The translations under genes were made by a program, and so were the position numbers. A stretch of 21,241 nt of DNA from UMGS1279 sp045577695 (GTDB taxonomy: Bacteria > Bacillota > Clostridia > Oscillospirales > Acutalibacteraceae): the NCBI GenBank assembly GCA_045577695.1, contig JAZNIW010000039.1:1-21241 (forward strand), in the 5' to 3' direction. The notes below the pieces were generated by a model. It was given only the letters and a program-made list of their open reading frames with translations. It was not told the DNA's origin and did not search any database. Shown piece after piece: positions 14,301-21,208 of this stretch (positions are counted from its first letter, which is position 1; every line of letters starts with the position of its first letter).

Positions 14301-15887
14301 CTACTGTGCGTTGTTGGCCTGTACACTGATGTTGGTAGAATAGAAACGACCGGCACGGTAAAGTTTTACGGTAACCGAATTACCCGGTTTGCTGTCGGCA
14401 ATGGCCGCATCTAAATCGGTATAGTTTTGGATGGCTTTTCCGTTGAATTCGGTAATGATATCACCGCGTTGAATACCGCCTTCGGCAGCGGGACCGCCTT
14501 CCATTACATTAACGACAACGGCACCTTCGGGATAGCCTAGGGCTTTCAATTGAGCGGCGGTGTAGCTTTGACTGATTTGGATGCCAATATAGGGAGTGGG
14601 GTCGTTTTGTTTGGCGATGATGTTATCACAAATCTCTTTCACGGTGTTGGCCGGAATGGCAAAGCCCATTCCCTCGTAACTTTCGCTTACCAGTTTGATG
14701 CTGTTTACTCCAATGAGATTGCCTTGAATATCAACCAAAGCGCCACCCGAGTTGCCGGGGTTGATGGCGGCATCGGTTTGAATCAGTGACATCGTAGCAC
14801 CGGTGCCGATGGCAACCGAACGGTTGAGGCCGCTAATGACGCCGTAGGAAACCGAGCCGATGAACTCTAATCCACCGGGGTTGCCGATGGCGATGGCGTA
14901 TTGGCCGATTTTTAGTTTATCCGAATTGGCGAAGGTGATGGCCGGCAGACCGGTCTTGTTGATTTTAACGACCGCCAAATCCGAAGCGATGTTATATCCG
15001 ACGACGCTGGCAGTGATGGCGGTATTCGTATCTTCCGGTAGGAAGATTTCTACTTTAGAACTGGAAGATTCCACCGCGCTTTGAATGACGTGATAGTTGG
15101 TGATGATGTATCCATCCGCAGAATAAATGATGCCCGAGCCCTCTTCTGTGGTCTCACTGCTGCCCCCAAAGAAATTGCTGACGGCGGCGGTGGTGCGAAT
15201 ACCAATAATGCTGGGACCGGCCTTTTTGGCAACGGCCTCAATGGAGGAGTTGACGGTTTCATCTACGAGGATATTGGTGGTGATTTCGGTTTTCGGAGTT
15301 TCTTCTGTCGAAGAAGTGGCCGAAAGGCCGAGTCTATCGCCCAACACCAACGAGCCGACCAAACCGCCTGACAGACCTAGAACGGCCGAAAGCAGAGCGG
15401 CCACCAACACAATGCCGACACCGTACTTCTTTTTGGGAGGGTTGGCGTCTTTTGGTTGCGGTGTGGGTGGCGATTGGTATTTCGGCGGTTCGGGTGAAAA
15501 AACAGGAGGGATATCTGCCTTTGGTTGGGTATCGGGGGTTTCAAAGGCGCTGCTTTGCAAATCTCCCTTAGCGGCTGAATAACTATAGGTGCCGCTGGGA
15601 ATAAACACCGGCGTATCGTTTGTGTTTGGGGTGCTTTCAGTGGCTGAAACAACGTGATCCGATTCAAAGGAAGAGCGAGAAGATTCCACCGGAGGGTGAG
15701 AATCATCGGTCGGCGTTTGCGGCAAGTGTTTTTCTTCTGCCGACTCTATTGAGTGGTTTTGCCTATGTTTGGCAAACATAGGCGAGGGGTGAAAGACACC
15801 TTCGGTTGAGGGAGTGGTAGGGGTAACCGAATCAAATCCACTGGGGACCGACTCGTTCGGTAGGGTGTTTTTATATTGCTCATCCAT
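14301..15887 (-). CDS. htrA: Membrane-anchored HtrA/DegP-type serine protease with PDZ domain
   Basis: The 528-residue protein is a trypsin-fold protease of the HtrA family that degrades misfolded proteins at the outer face of the membrane. Residues 1-155 are Pro/Ser/Thr-rich, probably disordered and cytosolic; KKKYGVGIV starts a membrane span at about 156-183. The protease domain follows with the complete triad H266 (TNYHVI), D303 (ASDLAVVK) and S380 (INPGNSGGAL), and one PDZ domain from about 433 to the end (YIGIQIS, GPAAEGGIQRGDIITEFNG). AGGAG lies 11 bases upstream of the start. It ends against spoIID and diverges from the DtxR-type gene. I see no strong promoter and no CtsR- or CssR-like site that I could defend. 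Confidence 0.93.
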   Translation of the reverse strand: MDEQYKNTLPNESVPSGFDSVTPTTPSTEGVFHPSPMFAKHRQNHSIESAEEKHLPQTPTDDSHPPVESSRSSFESDHVVSATESTPNTNDTPVFIPSGTYSYSAAKGDLQSSAFETPDTQPKADIPPVFSPEPPKYQSPPTPQPKDANPPKKKYGVGIVLVAALLSAVLGLSGGLVGSLVLGDRLGLSATSSTEETPKTEITTNILVDETVNSSIEAVAKKAGPSIIGIRTTAAVSNFFGGSSETTEEGSGIIYSADGYIITNYHVIQSAVESSSSKVEIFLPEDTNTAITASVVGYNIASDLAVVKINKTGLPAITFANSDKLKIGQYAIAIGNPGGLEFIGSVSYGVISGLNRSVAIGTGATMSLIQTDAAINPGNSGGALVDIQGNLIGVNSIKLVSESYEGMGFAIPANTVKEICDNIIAKQNDPTPYIGIQISQSYTAAQLKALGYPEGAVVVNVMEGGPAAEGGIQRGDIITEFNGKAIQNYTDLDAAIADSKPGNSVTVKLYRAGRFYSTNISVQANNAQ

Positions 15888-16018
15888 AGTATAAAACGCT
15901 CCTTATGATTGGATTAAAAAAATGGTATCACAAGAATGTGAAATGGTTTTTTGGAAAATATGAACATATCGTAAATCTTTATTTTCGGCTACCGAGAATG
16001 AAGATTGCTGTTTGCGGG

Positions 16019-16060
16019 TTGCAAAAGATTTTGTTTTGTGATATGATATCTTATGATAAG
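16019..16060 (+). promoter_or_regulatory. Promoter of the DtxR-type gene with two stacked palindromes
   Basis: TTGCAA at 16019-16024 and TATGAT at 16042-16047 are spaced by 17 bases. GATATGATATC at 16040-16050 and CTTATGATAAG at 16050-16060 are both 11-base palindromes with a single central G and lie 10 bp apart, one helical turn, over the -10 and start point. Two dimers of the regulator bound side by side would fit DtxR-family behaviour. Autoregulation is inference. Confidence 0.65.
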
Positions 16061-16086
16061 CGATTTTAAGGATAGGGGGCGGTAGT

Positions 16087-16449
16087 ATGCGTTTGCTGGA
16101 ATCGGGCGAAATGTATCTCGAAACGGTTTATCTTCTCACCAAGGAAAAAGGAACGGTTCGCGCAGTCGATGTGGGGGAGCATATGGGATATTCGAAACCC
16201 AGCGTTAGTCGCGCCGTCGGCCTTTTGAAATCAGGCGGATACTTAACGGTGGCGGAAGACGGGGCACTTTGCCTAACCGAAATCGGTCGGGAGGTGGCAG
16301 AGAAAATTTACGAACGCCACACGATTTTAACCGAGTTTTTTATCTCGCTCGGCGTTTCTCGTGGCACCGCCACGGAAGATGCCTGCCGCATTGAGCACCA
16401 CATCAGCGATGAGGTATTTTCGGCCGTTAAACGGCATATAGGGCGGTAA
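16087..16449 (+). CDS. Short DtxR/MntR-family metal-dependent regulator with iron-type ligands
   Basis: The 120-residue protein has the winged helix (YSKPSVSRAVGLLKSGGYL, 35-53) and dimerisation helices of the DtxR family and lacks the SH3-like C-terminal domain, as MntR does. The expected metal ligands can be placed by comparison with DtxR EMYLRTIYEL and DEACRWEHVMSDEV: M9 in GEMYLETVYLL, C100, E103 and H104 in DACRIEHHISDEV, plus H78 and E83. Manganese-type MntR has Asp at the M9 position and Glu at the C100 position, so the set here points to Fe(II) sensing. T96 replaces DtxR H98 of the ancillary site. The ribosome site is GGGGG at 16075-16079. Targets are unknown; no transporter gene is adjacent. 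Confidence 0.88.
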   Translation: MRLLESGEMYLETVYLLTKEKGTVRAVDVGEHMGYSKPSVSRAVGLLKSGGYLTVAEDGALCLTEIGREVAEKIYERHTILTEFFISLGVSRGTATEDACRIEHHISDEVFSAVKRHIGR

Positions 16450-16464
16450 CACCGTAAGAAAAAC

Positions 16465-16505
16465 GGGTTGTCTCACTAAAATTTGTGTGAGGCAACCCAT
16501 TTTTT
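16465..16505 (+). terminator. Terminator between the DtxR-type gene and fba
   Basis: GGGTTGTCTCAC at 16465-16476 pairs with 16487-16498 (one T-G pair), followed by ATTTTTTTG on the + strand. On the minus strand a GTTTTTC tract follows, so it can serve fba too. Confidence 0.9.
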
Positions 16506-16513
16506 TGTTTTGC

Positions 16514-17452
16514 TTATTCAGCTTTGCCGTCGCACCCTAAAACATTGTTGATTTTATGGGTAACCATATCTTTGATGGCGGCGCGGCCATCACCCAGATA
16601 TTGGCGAGGATCAAAATGGTCGGGATGCTCAGCGAAATGTTTGCGAATGCTACCGGTCATTGCCAAGCGAAGGTCGGAGTCAATGTTGATTTTGCAAACA
16701 GCCATCGAGGCAGCTTTGCGAAGCATATCTTCCGGAATACCGATGGCATCGGGCATTTTTCCACCGTAAGTGTTTACCATTTCTACAAATTCCGGTACCA
16801 CCGAAGAGGCGCCGTGCAACACGATAGGGAAGTTGGGTAAACGGTTGGCTACTTCTTCCAAAATATCAAAGCGGAGTTCCGGATTTTGACCCGGTTTAAA
16901 TTTGTAAGCGCCATGGCTTGTACCGATGGCGATGGCTAGGGAATCTACGCCGGTGCGGGTTACAAAATCGTACACTTGGTCGGGGTTGGTGAAGGAAGCA
17001 TCTTCAGCCGAAACGTTGACATCATCCTCAATTCCGGCCAACTGACCAAGTTCACCCTCTACTGTTACGCCGAACTGATGGGCGTAATCTACCACCTTTT
17101 TGGTTAAGGCAACGTTCTCTTCGTAATCCAAATGAGAACCGTCGATCATAACTGAGGTAAAGCCACCGTCGATACAGCTTTTGCAGAGTTCAAAGCTGTC
17201 GCCGTGGTCCAAATGCAGGGCAATCGGCAGGCCGGTTTCTTCCACAGCGGCTTGTACCAATTTTACCAAATAGTTGTGGTTGGCATATTTGCGTGCGCCG
17301 GAAGAAACTTGAAGAATTAAGGGAGCCTTTAGTTCTTTGGCGGCTTCGGTGATTCCCTGAATAATCTCCATGTTGTTTACGTTGAAGGCGCCGACGGCGT
17401 ATCCTCCCTCGTAGGCTTTTTGAAACATTTCTTTGGTATTTACTAACGGCAT
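16514..17452 (-). CDS. fba: Class II fructose-1,6-bisphosphate aldolase
   Basis: This zinc aldolase of glycolysis and gluconeogenesis splits fructose-1,6-bisphosphate into DHAP and glyceraldehyde-3-phosphate. The 312-residue protein has D82 and H83 in LHLDHGDSFE, VEGELGQLAGIEDDV (131-145), H180 in AIGTSHGAYKF and H213 in VLHGASSV; H83, H180 and H213 are the zinc ligands and D82 the catalytic acid. INIDSDLRLAMTGSIR near the C-terminus binds phosphate. GGAG on the minus strand lies about 12 bases before the start. Monocistronic by context: it has its own promoter and a shared terminator. Tagatose-bisphosphate aldolase is a close relative, but the context gives no reason to prefer it. Confidence 0.95.
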   Translation of the reverse strand: MPLVNTKEMFQKAYEGGYAVGAFNVNNMEIIQGITEAAKELKAPLILQVSSGARKYANHNYLVKLVQAAVEETGLPIALHLDHGDSFELCKSCIDGGFTSVMIDGSHLDYEENVALTKKVVDYAHQFGVTVEGELGQLAGIEDDVNVSAEDASFTNPDQVYDFVTRTGVDSLAIAIGTSHGAYKFKPGQNPELRFDILEEVANRLPNFPIVLHGASSVVPEFVEMVNTYGGKMPDAIGIPEDMLRKAASMAVCKINIDSDLRLAMTGSIRKHFAEHPDHFDPRQYLGDGRAAIKDMVTHKINNVLGCDGKAE

Positions 17453-17487
17453 AAAGTTTCACACTCCATATAAAGTTTACATCCCAT

Positions 17488-17496
17488 ATTATAGCA
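17488..17496 (-). promoter_or_regulatory. Extended -10 promoter of fba
   Basis: On the minus strand TGCTATAAT reads across 17496-17488, an extended -10 with a perfect TATAAT. The -35 region at 17 bases (TTCCTT) is weak. Transcription would start near 17481, about 28 bases before the start codon. Confidence 0.75.
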
Positions 17497-17609
17497 CATT
17501 TTTTTTAAAAAAGGAAGAGAAAAAATAAAATTCTTTCTTTTTCCTATGCGGGTTTGGATATGGAATAACTTTTCGGGATCTTCCCGGCGTAAAAGGGGGG
17601 GAGTTTTGG

Positions 17610-17773
17610 ATGATTTATATTCGATAAAAATTAAATTCTTAAAAATTTTTTCTACGAATTGTAACAAAATTTTCATTATTTTGGTGGATAAACATTCAAA
17701 ATACCTTCGAAAAATACAGAGTTATCGAACTTATCCACTGAGTTATCCACAGTTATGCACCGCTTTATCAAAA
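17610..17773. other. DnaA-box cluster with adjoining AT-rich stretch
   Basis: On the + strand TTATCCACT (17731-17739), TTATCCACA (17743-17751, perfect) and TTATGCACC (17753-17761) stand 10-12 bp apart, flanked by weaker TTATCGAAC (17722-17730) and TTATCAAAA (17765-17773); TTATCCACC reads on the minus strand at 17691-17683. The consensus is TTATNCACA. Upstream, 17610-17682 is almost pure A/T. Boxes in helical phase next to an unwinding-prone tract are the layout of a replication origin, but no dnaA or dnaN gene is in the window. It could also be a DnaA-titrating or DnaA-controlled regulatory site for the gene at 17855. Confidence 0.7.
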
Positions 17774-17854
17774 TACAATTTGTATAAAGTTTGAAAAATC
17801 GGTCAAAAATTCTTTTGTAAACCGTTTGCTGATTTTTATGACAAGGAGAGGGCT

Positions 17855-18145
17855 ATGTTACGCGGAACAAACCGTTCGATTATTGAAATCAATGAAACCG
17901 AAAATAAATATTTTGAAAAAATTTTGGTGTTTGTAAAACCCGAATTCGGTACCCTGCCGGCCGAACGACTGGCCAAAGAGGCCACCCGTATGGTGGGGGG
18001 GATGGCGACGGCACCGGTGGGACTCAAGGGGCGTATTACGGCTCGCCGTCGAATGGCTTTACGCCGCCGTCGACGCATTTTTGGAGTTTGCATCGTCGGC
18101 GGTGTGATTTTGGCAGTTGCAATTATACTCTCCTTATTATTATAA
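17855..18145 (+). CDS. Small tail-anchored protein of unknown function
   Basis: I do not recognise this 96-residue protein with certainty. Residues 1-48 are soluble and acidic/basic mixed, with NRSIIEINETENKYFEKILVF (from about 6, described only as a conserved-looking block) followed by VKPEFGTLPAERLAKEATRMV. Residues 58-74 are very Arg-rich, and 75-96 form one hydrophobic span ending at the C-terminus, so the positive-inside rule places the N-terminus in the cytosol with a tail anchor. AAGGAG at 17843-17848 is 6 bases before ATG 17855, a strong ribosome site, and a terminator follows, so it is very likely a real single gene. It lies directly downstream of the DnaA-box cluster; a link to replication or membrane attachment is speculative. 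Confidence 0.75.
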   Translation: MLRGTNRSIIEINETENKYFEKILVFVKPEFGTLPAERLAKEATRMVGGMATAPVGLKGRITARRRMALRRRRRIFGVCIVGGVILAVAIILSLLL

Positions 18146-18192
18146 GGAATAGAAAAAGTATATTTTACAACAAATCAGAAAAGAACTGGAAA

Positions 18193-18232
18193 GGCAAAAG
18201 GGGAGAATGTCAACCCTTTTGCCTATTATTTA
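18193..18232 (+). terminator. Terminator after the small tail-anchored gene
   Basis: GGCAAAAGGG at 18193-18202 pairs perfectly with 18214-18223 around an 11-base loop and is followed by TATTATTTAT. The U-tract is interrupted, so efficiency may be moderate. Confidence 0.75.
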
Positions 18233-18348
18233 TGAGCGAAAAAACAAAGGGGAAGATTCTAAGTGAGAAGATAATGAAAAAAACTGAATAATTTGTTTAA
18301 AATTAACTATGAAATAATGTTCAATATAGTGAAAATGCACAAAATAGG

Positions 18349-18425
18349 TTACAAAACAAACTAAAAGGTTGCAATTTTGTAATCTTTAGTTATAATAGTA
18401 GTATGATTTATTACAAAAATGTAAC
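18349..18425 (+). promoter_or_regulatory. Promoter of the M23 peptidase gene with TTACAAAA motifs
   Basis: TTGCAA at 18369-18374 and TATAAT at 18391-18396 are 16 bases apart. TTACAAAA occurs at 18349-18356 and 18411-18418 and inverted at 18375-18382, with GTAAC at 18421-18425. The half-site TGTAAY recalls the WalR box, but the required 5-base-spaced tandem is absent, so the regulator is left open. The preceding bases 18233-18348 contain only AT-rich sequence. Confidence 0.65.
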
Positions 18426-18445
18426 TTTTGAAAGGAGAAATGGCA

Positions 18446-19768
18446 ATGCGTTGGTTTTTACAACTTATTCCGGAACGGATTAAGCCCCATCTGTCTATGA
18501 CGCATTCTTATTTTTGCAATACCATACAAAAAACTTGCCGCCTCCTTTCTTCTGTGGCCCATACAATGGTTCGCTTTTTCCGTCGTTCGCCTCGCTTTGC
18601 CGCCGGGTTGCTGTCGGTGTTTCTTTTGATATTGTCGTTTTCTACAGTGGTTATGACGGCCGGCGTGACCACCGCCTACGCTGTAATGTATAATGGCCAA
18701 TCGTTGGGCACCGTAAAAAGTGCTGCCGTTTTGGCAGAAGCTGAGATTTTAGCTGCCGATAAGTTGGATAATGCTGCTTGTACCGCCCGATTGATTCGAA
18801 CCGAACTGGCCACCACTTTTGCCACCAAGCAAAGTTTGGTTACGGCCGAGTGCTTGGCCGATAATATGATTGCCCATTCAAACGATATTATTTCGGCTGC
18901 AGTTCTCAGCATCGATAATCAACCCATTGCCGCGGAAGAACAAGTGATTTCCATTCAAAAGGCACTTAGCGATTATGTTGATACCTATAAAGTTGAAAAT
19001 TCCTTGCAGTCGGTCGAGCTTTGCACAAACGTTGAGGTAAACCAAGTTTATACCCTCAAATCGGAATATGAAAAACTTCCCTCGGTGGCCGATTATTTGG
19101 CCACGAATCAAAAGGCAGTTCCGCTTCAAACGGTGGATACTGTGGTAAAAACTGAGAAGGTTCCATACCAAACGGTTTGCATTGAAAGTTCAAAATACAC
19201 CATTGGTACTGAAATTGTAAAATGTGCCGGAAAAAGCGGGTTATCTGAGGTAACCTACAAGGTTGCCACCGCCAACGGCAAGGTGTTGGAAACCGTGAAA
19301 CTCTCCTCAAAAGCCATTTCTAAGCCGGTTACCAAACAGGTGATTATCGGAACCAAGCACGTGATCGCTGCCGACAAAAATGGCGACACCCCGATGATTT
19401 GGCCGGTCAAACGAGTGCCCCGCTCGTATGTGAGCTCTTATGTGGGAGATGGGCGTGGTCACAAGGGGATGGACATTGTTGCCCCTGCCGGAACCCCGAT
19501 TTATGCCGCTGATGCCGGTACGGTTATTTTCTCCGGCTATAAAAATAACGGCTACGGAAACTACGTAATCATTCGTCATGCCAATGGATTAGAAACCTTA
19601 TATGCCCACTGCAAATCCTTATATGTTAAAAACGGCGACAAGATAGCGGCGGGGGAATCGATTGCCAGTGTTGGTAACACCGGTCGCTCTTCCGGTGACC
19701 ATTTGCATTTTGAGGTGCATAAAAATGGCGTGTTTGTTAACCCTTCAAACTATATCGGTAGCAAATAA
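18446..19768 (+). CDS. Membrane-anchored G5-domain M23 metallopeptidase
   Basis: The 440-residue protein is a predicted cell-wall endopeptidase. A basic, ~50-residue cytosolic part is followed by one membrane span (about 51-75), a ~150-residue extracellular region, a G5 domain (about 228-305) and an M23/LytM domain (about 318-440). Zinc ligands are H339 and D343 in GHKGMDI and H421 in DHLHFEVH; H388 and H419 are the other active-site histidines, so it should be catalytically competent. M23 enzymes cut peptidoglycan cross-bridges, and in sporulators some work with SpoIIQ- or SpoIID-type machinery. ATG 18446 is 8 bases from AAGGAG (18432-18437); ATG 18440 is too close, and TTG 18428 lies before the ribosome site. 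It is transcribed alone. Confidence 0.9.
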   Translation: MRWFLQLIPERIKPHLSMTHSYFCNTIQKTCRLLSSVAHTMVRFFRRSPRFAAGLLSVFLLILSFSTVVMTAGVTTAYAVMYNGQSLGTVKSAAVLAEAEILAADKLDNAACTARLIRTELATTFATKQSLVTAECLADNMIAHSNDIISAAVLSIDNQPIAAEEQVISIQKALSDYVDTYKVENSLQSVELCTNVEVNQVYTLKSEYEKLPSVADYLATNQKAVPLQTVDTVVKTEKVPYQTVCIESSKYTIGTEIVKCAGKSGLSEVTYKVATANGKVLETVKLSSKAISKPVTKQVIIGTKHVIAADKNGDTPMIWPVKRVPRSYVSSYVGDGRGHKGMDIVAPAGTPIYAADAGTVIFSGYKNNGYGNYVIIRHANGLETLYAHCKSLYVKNGDKIAAGESIASVGNTGRSSGDHLHFEVHKNGVFVNPSNYIGSK

Positions 19769-19770
19769 TA

Positions 19771-19833
19771 AACGCAAAAAACAAACCCGCAGAATTCGGT
19801 GTTATTTTTAACGGAGAATTCAAAAATTGCGTT
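19771..19833. repeat. Nested hairpin after the M23 gene
   Basis: AACGCAA at 19771-19777 pairs with 19827-19833; inside, GAATTC at 19792-19797 pairs with 19816-19821 and GTTA at 19801-19804 with TAAC at 19809-19812 around TTTT. There is no U-tract, so it is not a clear terminator. It could protect the mRNA 3' end or be a repeat. Confidence 0.5.
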
Positions 19834-19900
19834 AAGAAATGCTATCGCATTTGTAAGTACAAATACAGTTGGGCAGTAGCCCAAATCCGCTAACAACAGA

Positions 19901-19945
19901 AAAGAGAAGACTTGTTTATTACAACGAGTCTTCTCTTTCTTTTTG
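19901..19945 (+). terminator. Terminator downstream of the M23 gene
   Basis: AAAGAGAAGACT at 19901-19912 pairs perfectly with 19927-19938 around a 14-base loop, then CTTTTTG. It lies 132 bases after the stop, so the transcript carries a long 3' end with the nested hairpin. Confidence 0.88.
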
Positions 19946-19949
19946 TCTG

Positions 19950-20118
19950 TCAAGGGATATGCTACCCTTGGCTGTGTGATAGTTTCGCTTTGCGAAAGTG
20001 GTATTAAACCAATGGGGTGGTGATATTCTATTCGCATATAACCTGCGAAGCAAATAACACTTGGCGAAAAATCAACTATCACTGCAAAGCAATACAACTC
20101 GCCCTTGGCGAATAAAAC
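19950..20118. repeat. Array of small hairpins, including repeat copy 2
   Basis: A chain of short stems: CAAGGG/CCCTTG (about 19951-19969), TTTCGC/GCGAAA (about 19983-19997), then TGCGAAGCA-type and CGCC/GGCG units. GTGATAGTT at 19976-19984 is the exact reverse complement of 20074-20082 and brackets the inner part. The last unit, 20081-20118, matches copy 1 at 9255-9293. I see no gene in 19769-20172, only this array, the nested hairpin and two terminators. Confidence 0.7.
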
Positions 20119-20119
20119 G

Positions 20120-20143
20120 GAGGCACCTTGCAAAGGGTGCCTC
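20120..20143 (-). terminator. Hairpin downstream of uppP, probable terminator
   Basis: GAGGCACC at 20120-20127 pairs with 20136-20143. On the minus strand, the direction of uppP transcription, it is followed by CGTTTTATTC. It lies about 30 bases past the uppP stop. Confidence 0.7.
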
Positions 20144-20172
20144 GAAGGGAACTCTTTCTGCGGCGTTTATTT

Positions 20173-21021
20173 TTAGCTCAAAAAGACAAATCCCAGTACA
20201 ATGATTCCCAGCGCAATACGATAATAGCCAAAGAATGCGAAATCTTTTTTCTTTACATAGTTCATCAAACCGCGAATAGCAATCACTGAAACCACAAAGG
20301 AAATCAACATTCCCACCAATAGAACAACAACTTGCTCAGCGCTAATGGTAGCTTCCAGCAAATATTTCACCAATTTCAGCCCACTGGCACCCACCATAGT
20401 AGGAAGGGCCAAAAAGAAACTGAATTCGGCGGCTGCCGGACGGGCGAGCCCAAGCAAGATGGCCCCCAAAATGGTAGCGCCCGAACGGGAGGTGCCCGGA
20501 ATAATTGCCAATACTTGGAAACAACCGATGAGGGCGGCTGCACGCCAAGTAATGTCGCCGGTGGTGGTTATTTGTGGGGTGCGGGTTTGGTTCCATTTTT
20601 CCACCACAATAAAGAAAATACCGTATAAAATTAGGGTGATGGCAACGGTGGTTTTGTTGTAGAGGTAGGTGTCTAATATATCGTCCAACGGTAGGCCGAT
20701 AATGGCAGCCGGCAGGGAGGCTACTAATACCTTACCCCAAAGGGTGATGGAATCAGGCTTGACAAAACGACCAATGCCAAGTTTTGTTTTTTTATTTTGA
20801 AAGGGCCAAAGTTTTTGAAAGAACAAAAGTAAAACTGCCAAAATGGCGCCGAGTTGAATCACTACTTCATACATTTCAAAAAAGGCCTCGCTCCCGTTGT
20901 GAAAGGGGAGTAGTTCCTCTAACAAAATAAGGTGACCGGTGCTGCTGACGGGAAGCCATTCGGTAATTCCCTCGACAATGCCGTAGACCACGGATTTCAG
21001 TATATCCCACAAAAGCATCAT
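20173..21021 (-). CDS. uppP: Undecaprenyl-diphosphatase (BacA family)
   Basis: UppP dephosphorylates undecaprenyl pyrophosphate outside the membrane, recycling the lipid carrier for peptidoglycan and polysaccharide synthesis; extra copies give bacitracin resistance. The 282-residue polytopic membrane protein has the two family motifs: GIVEGITEWLPVSSTGHL (14-31, with E17, E21, S26, S27 and H30) and IPGTSRSGATI (174-184, with R179). About seven or eight hydrophobic spans can be seen. AGGAG is 8 bases from the start at 21021; a second ATG follows at once, at 21018. It has its own promoter and terminator. No bacitracin-type sensor or transporter gene adjoins it. Confidence 0.96.
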   Translation of the reverse strand: MMLLWDILKSVVYGIVEGITEWLPVSSTGHLILLEELLPFHNGSEAFFEMYEVVIQLGAILAVLLLFFQKLWPFQNKKTKLGIGRFVKPDSITLWGKVLVASLPAAIIGLPLDDILDTYLYNKTTVAITLILYGIFFIVVEKWNQTRTPQITTTGDITWRAAALIGCFQVLAIIPGTSRSGATILGAILLGLARPAAAEFSFFLALPTMVGASGLKLVKYLLEATISAEQVVVLLVGMLISFVVSVIAIRGLMNYVKKKDFAFFGYYRIALGIIVLGFVFLS

Positions 21022-21057
21022 AGGGTATTCTCCTTTTCAAAAATGGTTATTATCGTC

Positions 21058-21066
21058 AGTATATCA
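21058..21066 (-). promoter_or_regulatory. Extended -10 promoter of uppP
   Basis: On the minus strand TGATATACT reads across 21066-21058, an extended -10. The -35 position is poor. The transcript would start near 21051, 30 bases before the start codon. Confidence 0.6.
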
Positions 21067-21101
21067 TATTCTATTTGAAAAGTACAGTATGAATGAAAAA
21101 A

Positions 21102-21110
21102 TGTTATGAT
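21102..21110 (+). promoter_or_regulatory. Possible extended -10 promoter of the right-edge gene
   Basis: TGTTATGAT is an extended -10 with no recognisable -35 at 17 bases (TTGAAA at 21075-21080 is 24 bases away). It is the only promoter-like sequence ahead of the start at 21209. Confidence 0.35.
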
Positions 21111-21138
21111 ACAATAGATAGGTAACAGTAGAAATAGA

Positions 21139-21205
21139 AAAAACAACTCAAATGTGCTAAGATGAAAGTAACCACACTCAACATCGGCACAAAGGAGTTG
21201 TTTTT
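21139..21205 (+). repeat. Hairpin covering the ribosome site of the right-edge gene
   Basis: AAAAACAACTC at 21139-21149 is the exact reverse complement of 21195-21205, and TGTGC at 21153-21157 pairs with GCACA at 21187-21191. The AAAGGAG ribosome site (21191-21197) lies in the right arm. Transcripts that run in from outside would fold it away, a known device limiting transposase translation. Confidence 0.65.
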
Positions 21206-21208
21206 CCG

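Noticed and set aside
15127..15582. 151-codon + strand frame opposite htrA
   Set aside because: Antisense to the catalytic domain and linker of a clear HtrA; compositional artefact.
17546..17794. 82-codon + strand frame over the DnaA boxes
   Set aside because: Low-complexity AT-rich translation without a ribosome site, ending amid the DnaA boxes.
18088..18291. 67-codon + strand frame
   Set aside because: It overlaps the end of the tail-anchored gene and crosses its terminator; no ribosome site.
19750..20133. 127-codon minus-strand frame
   Set aside because: It covers the M23 terminator, the nested hairpin and the repeat array and overlaps the end of the M23 gene.
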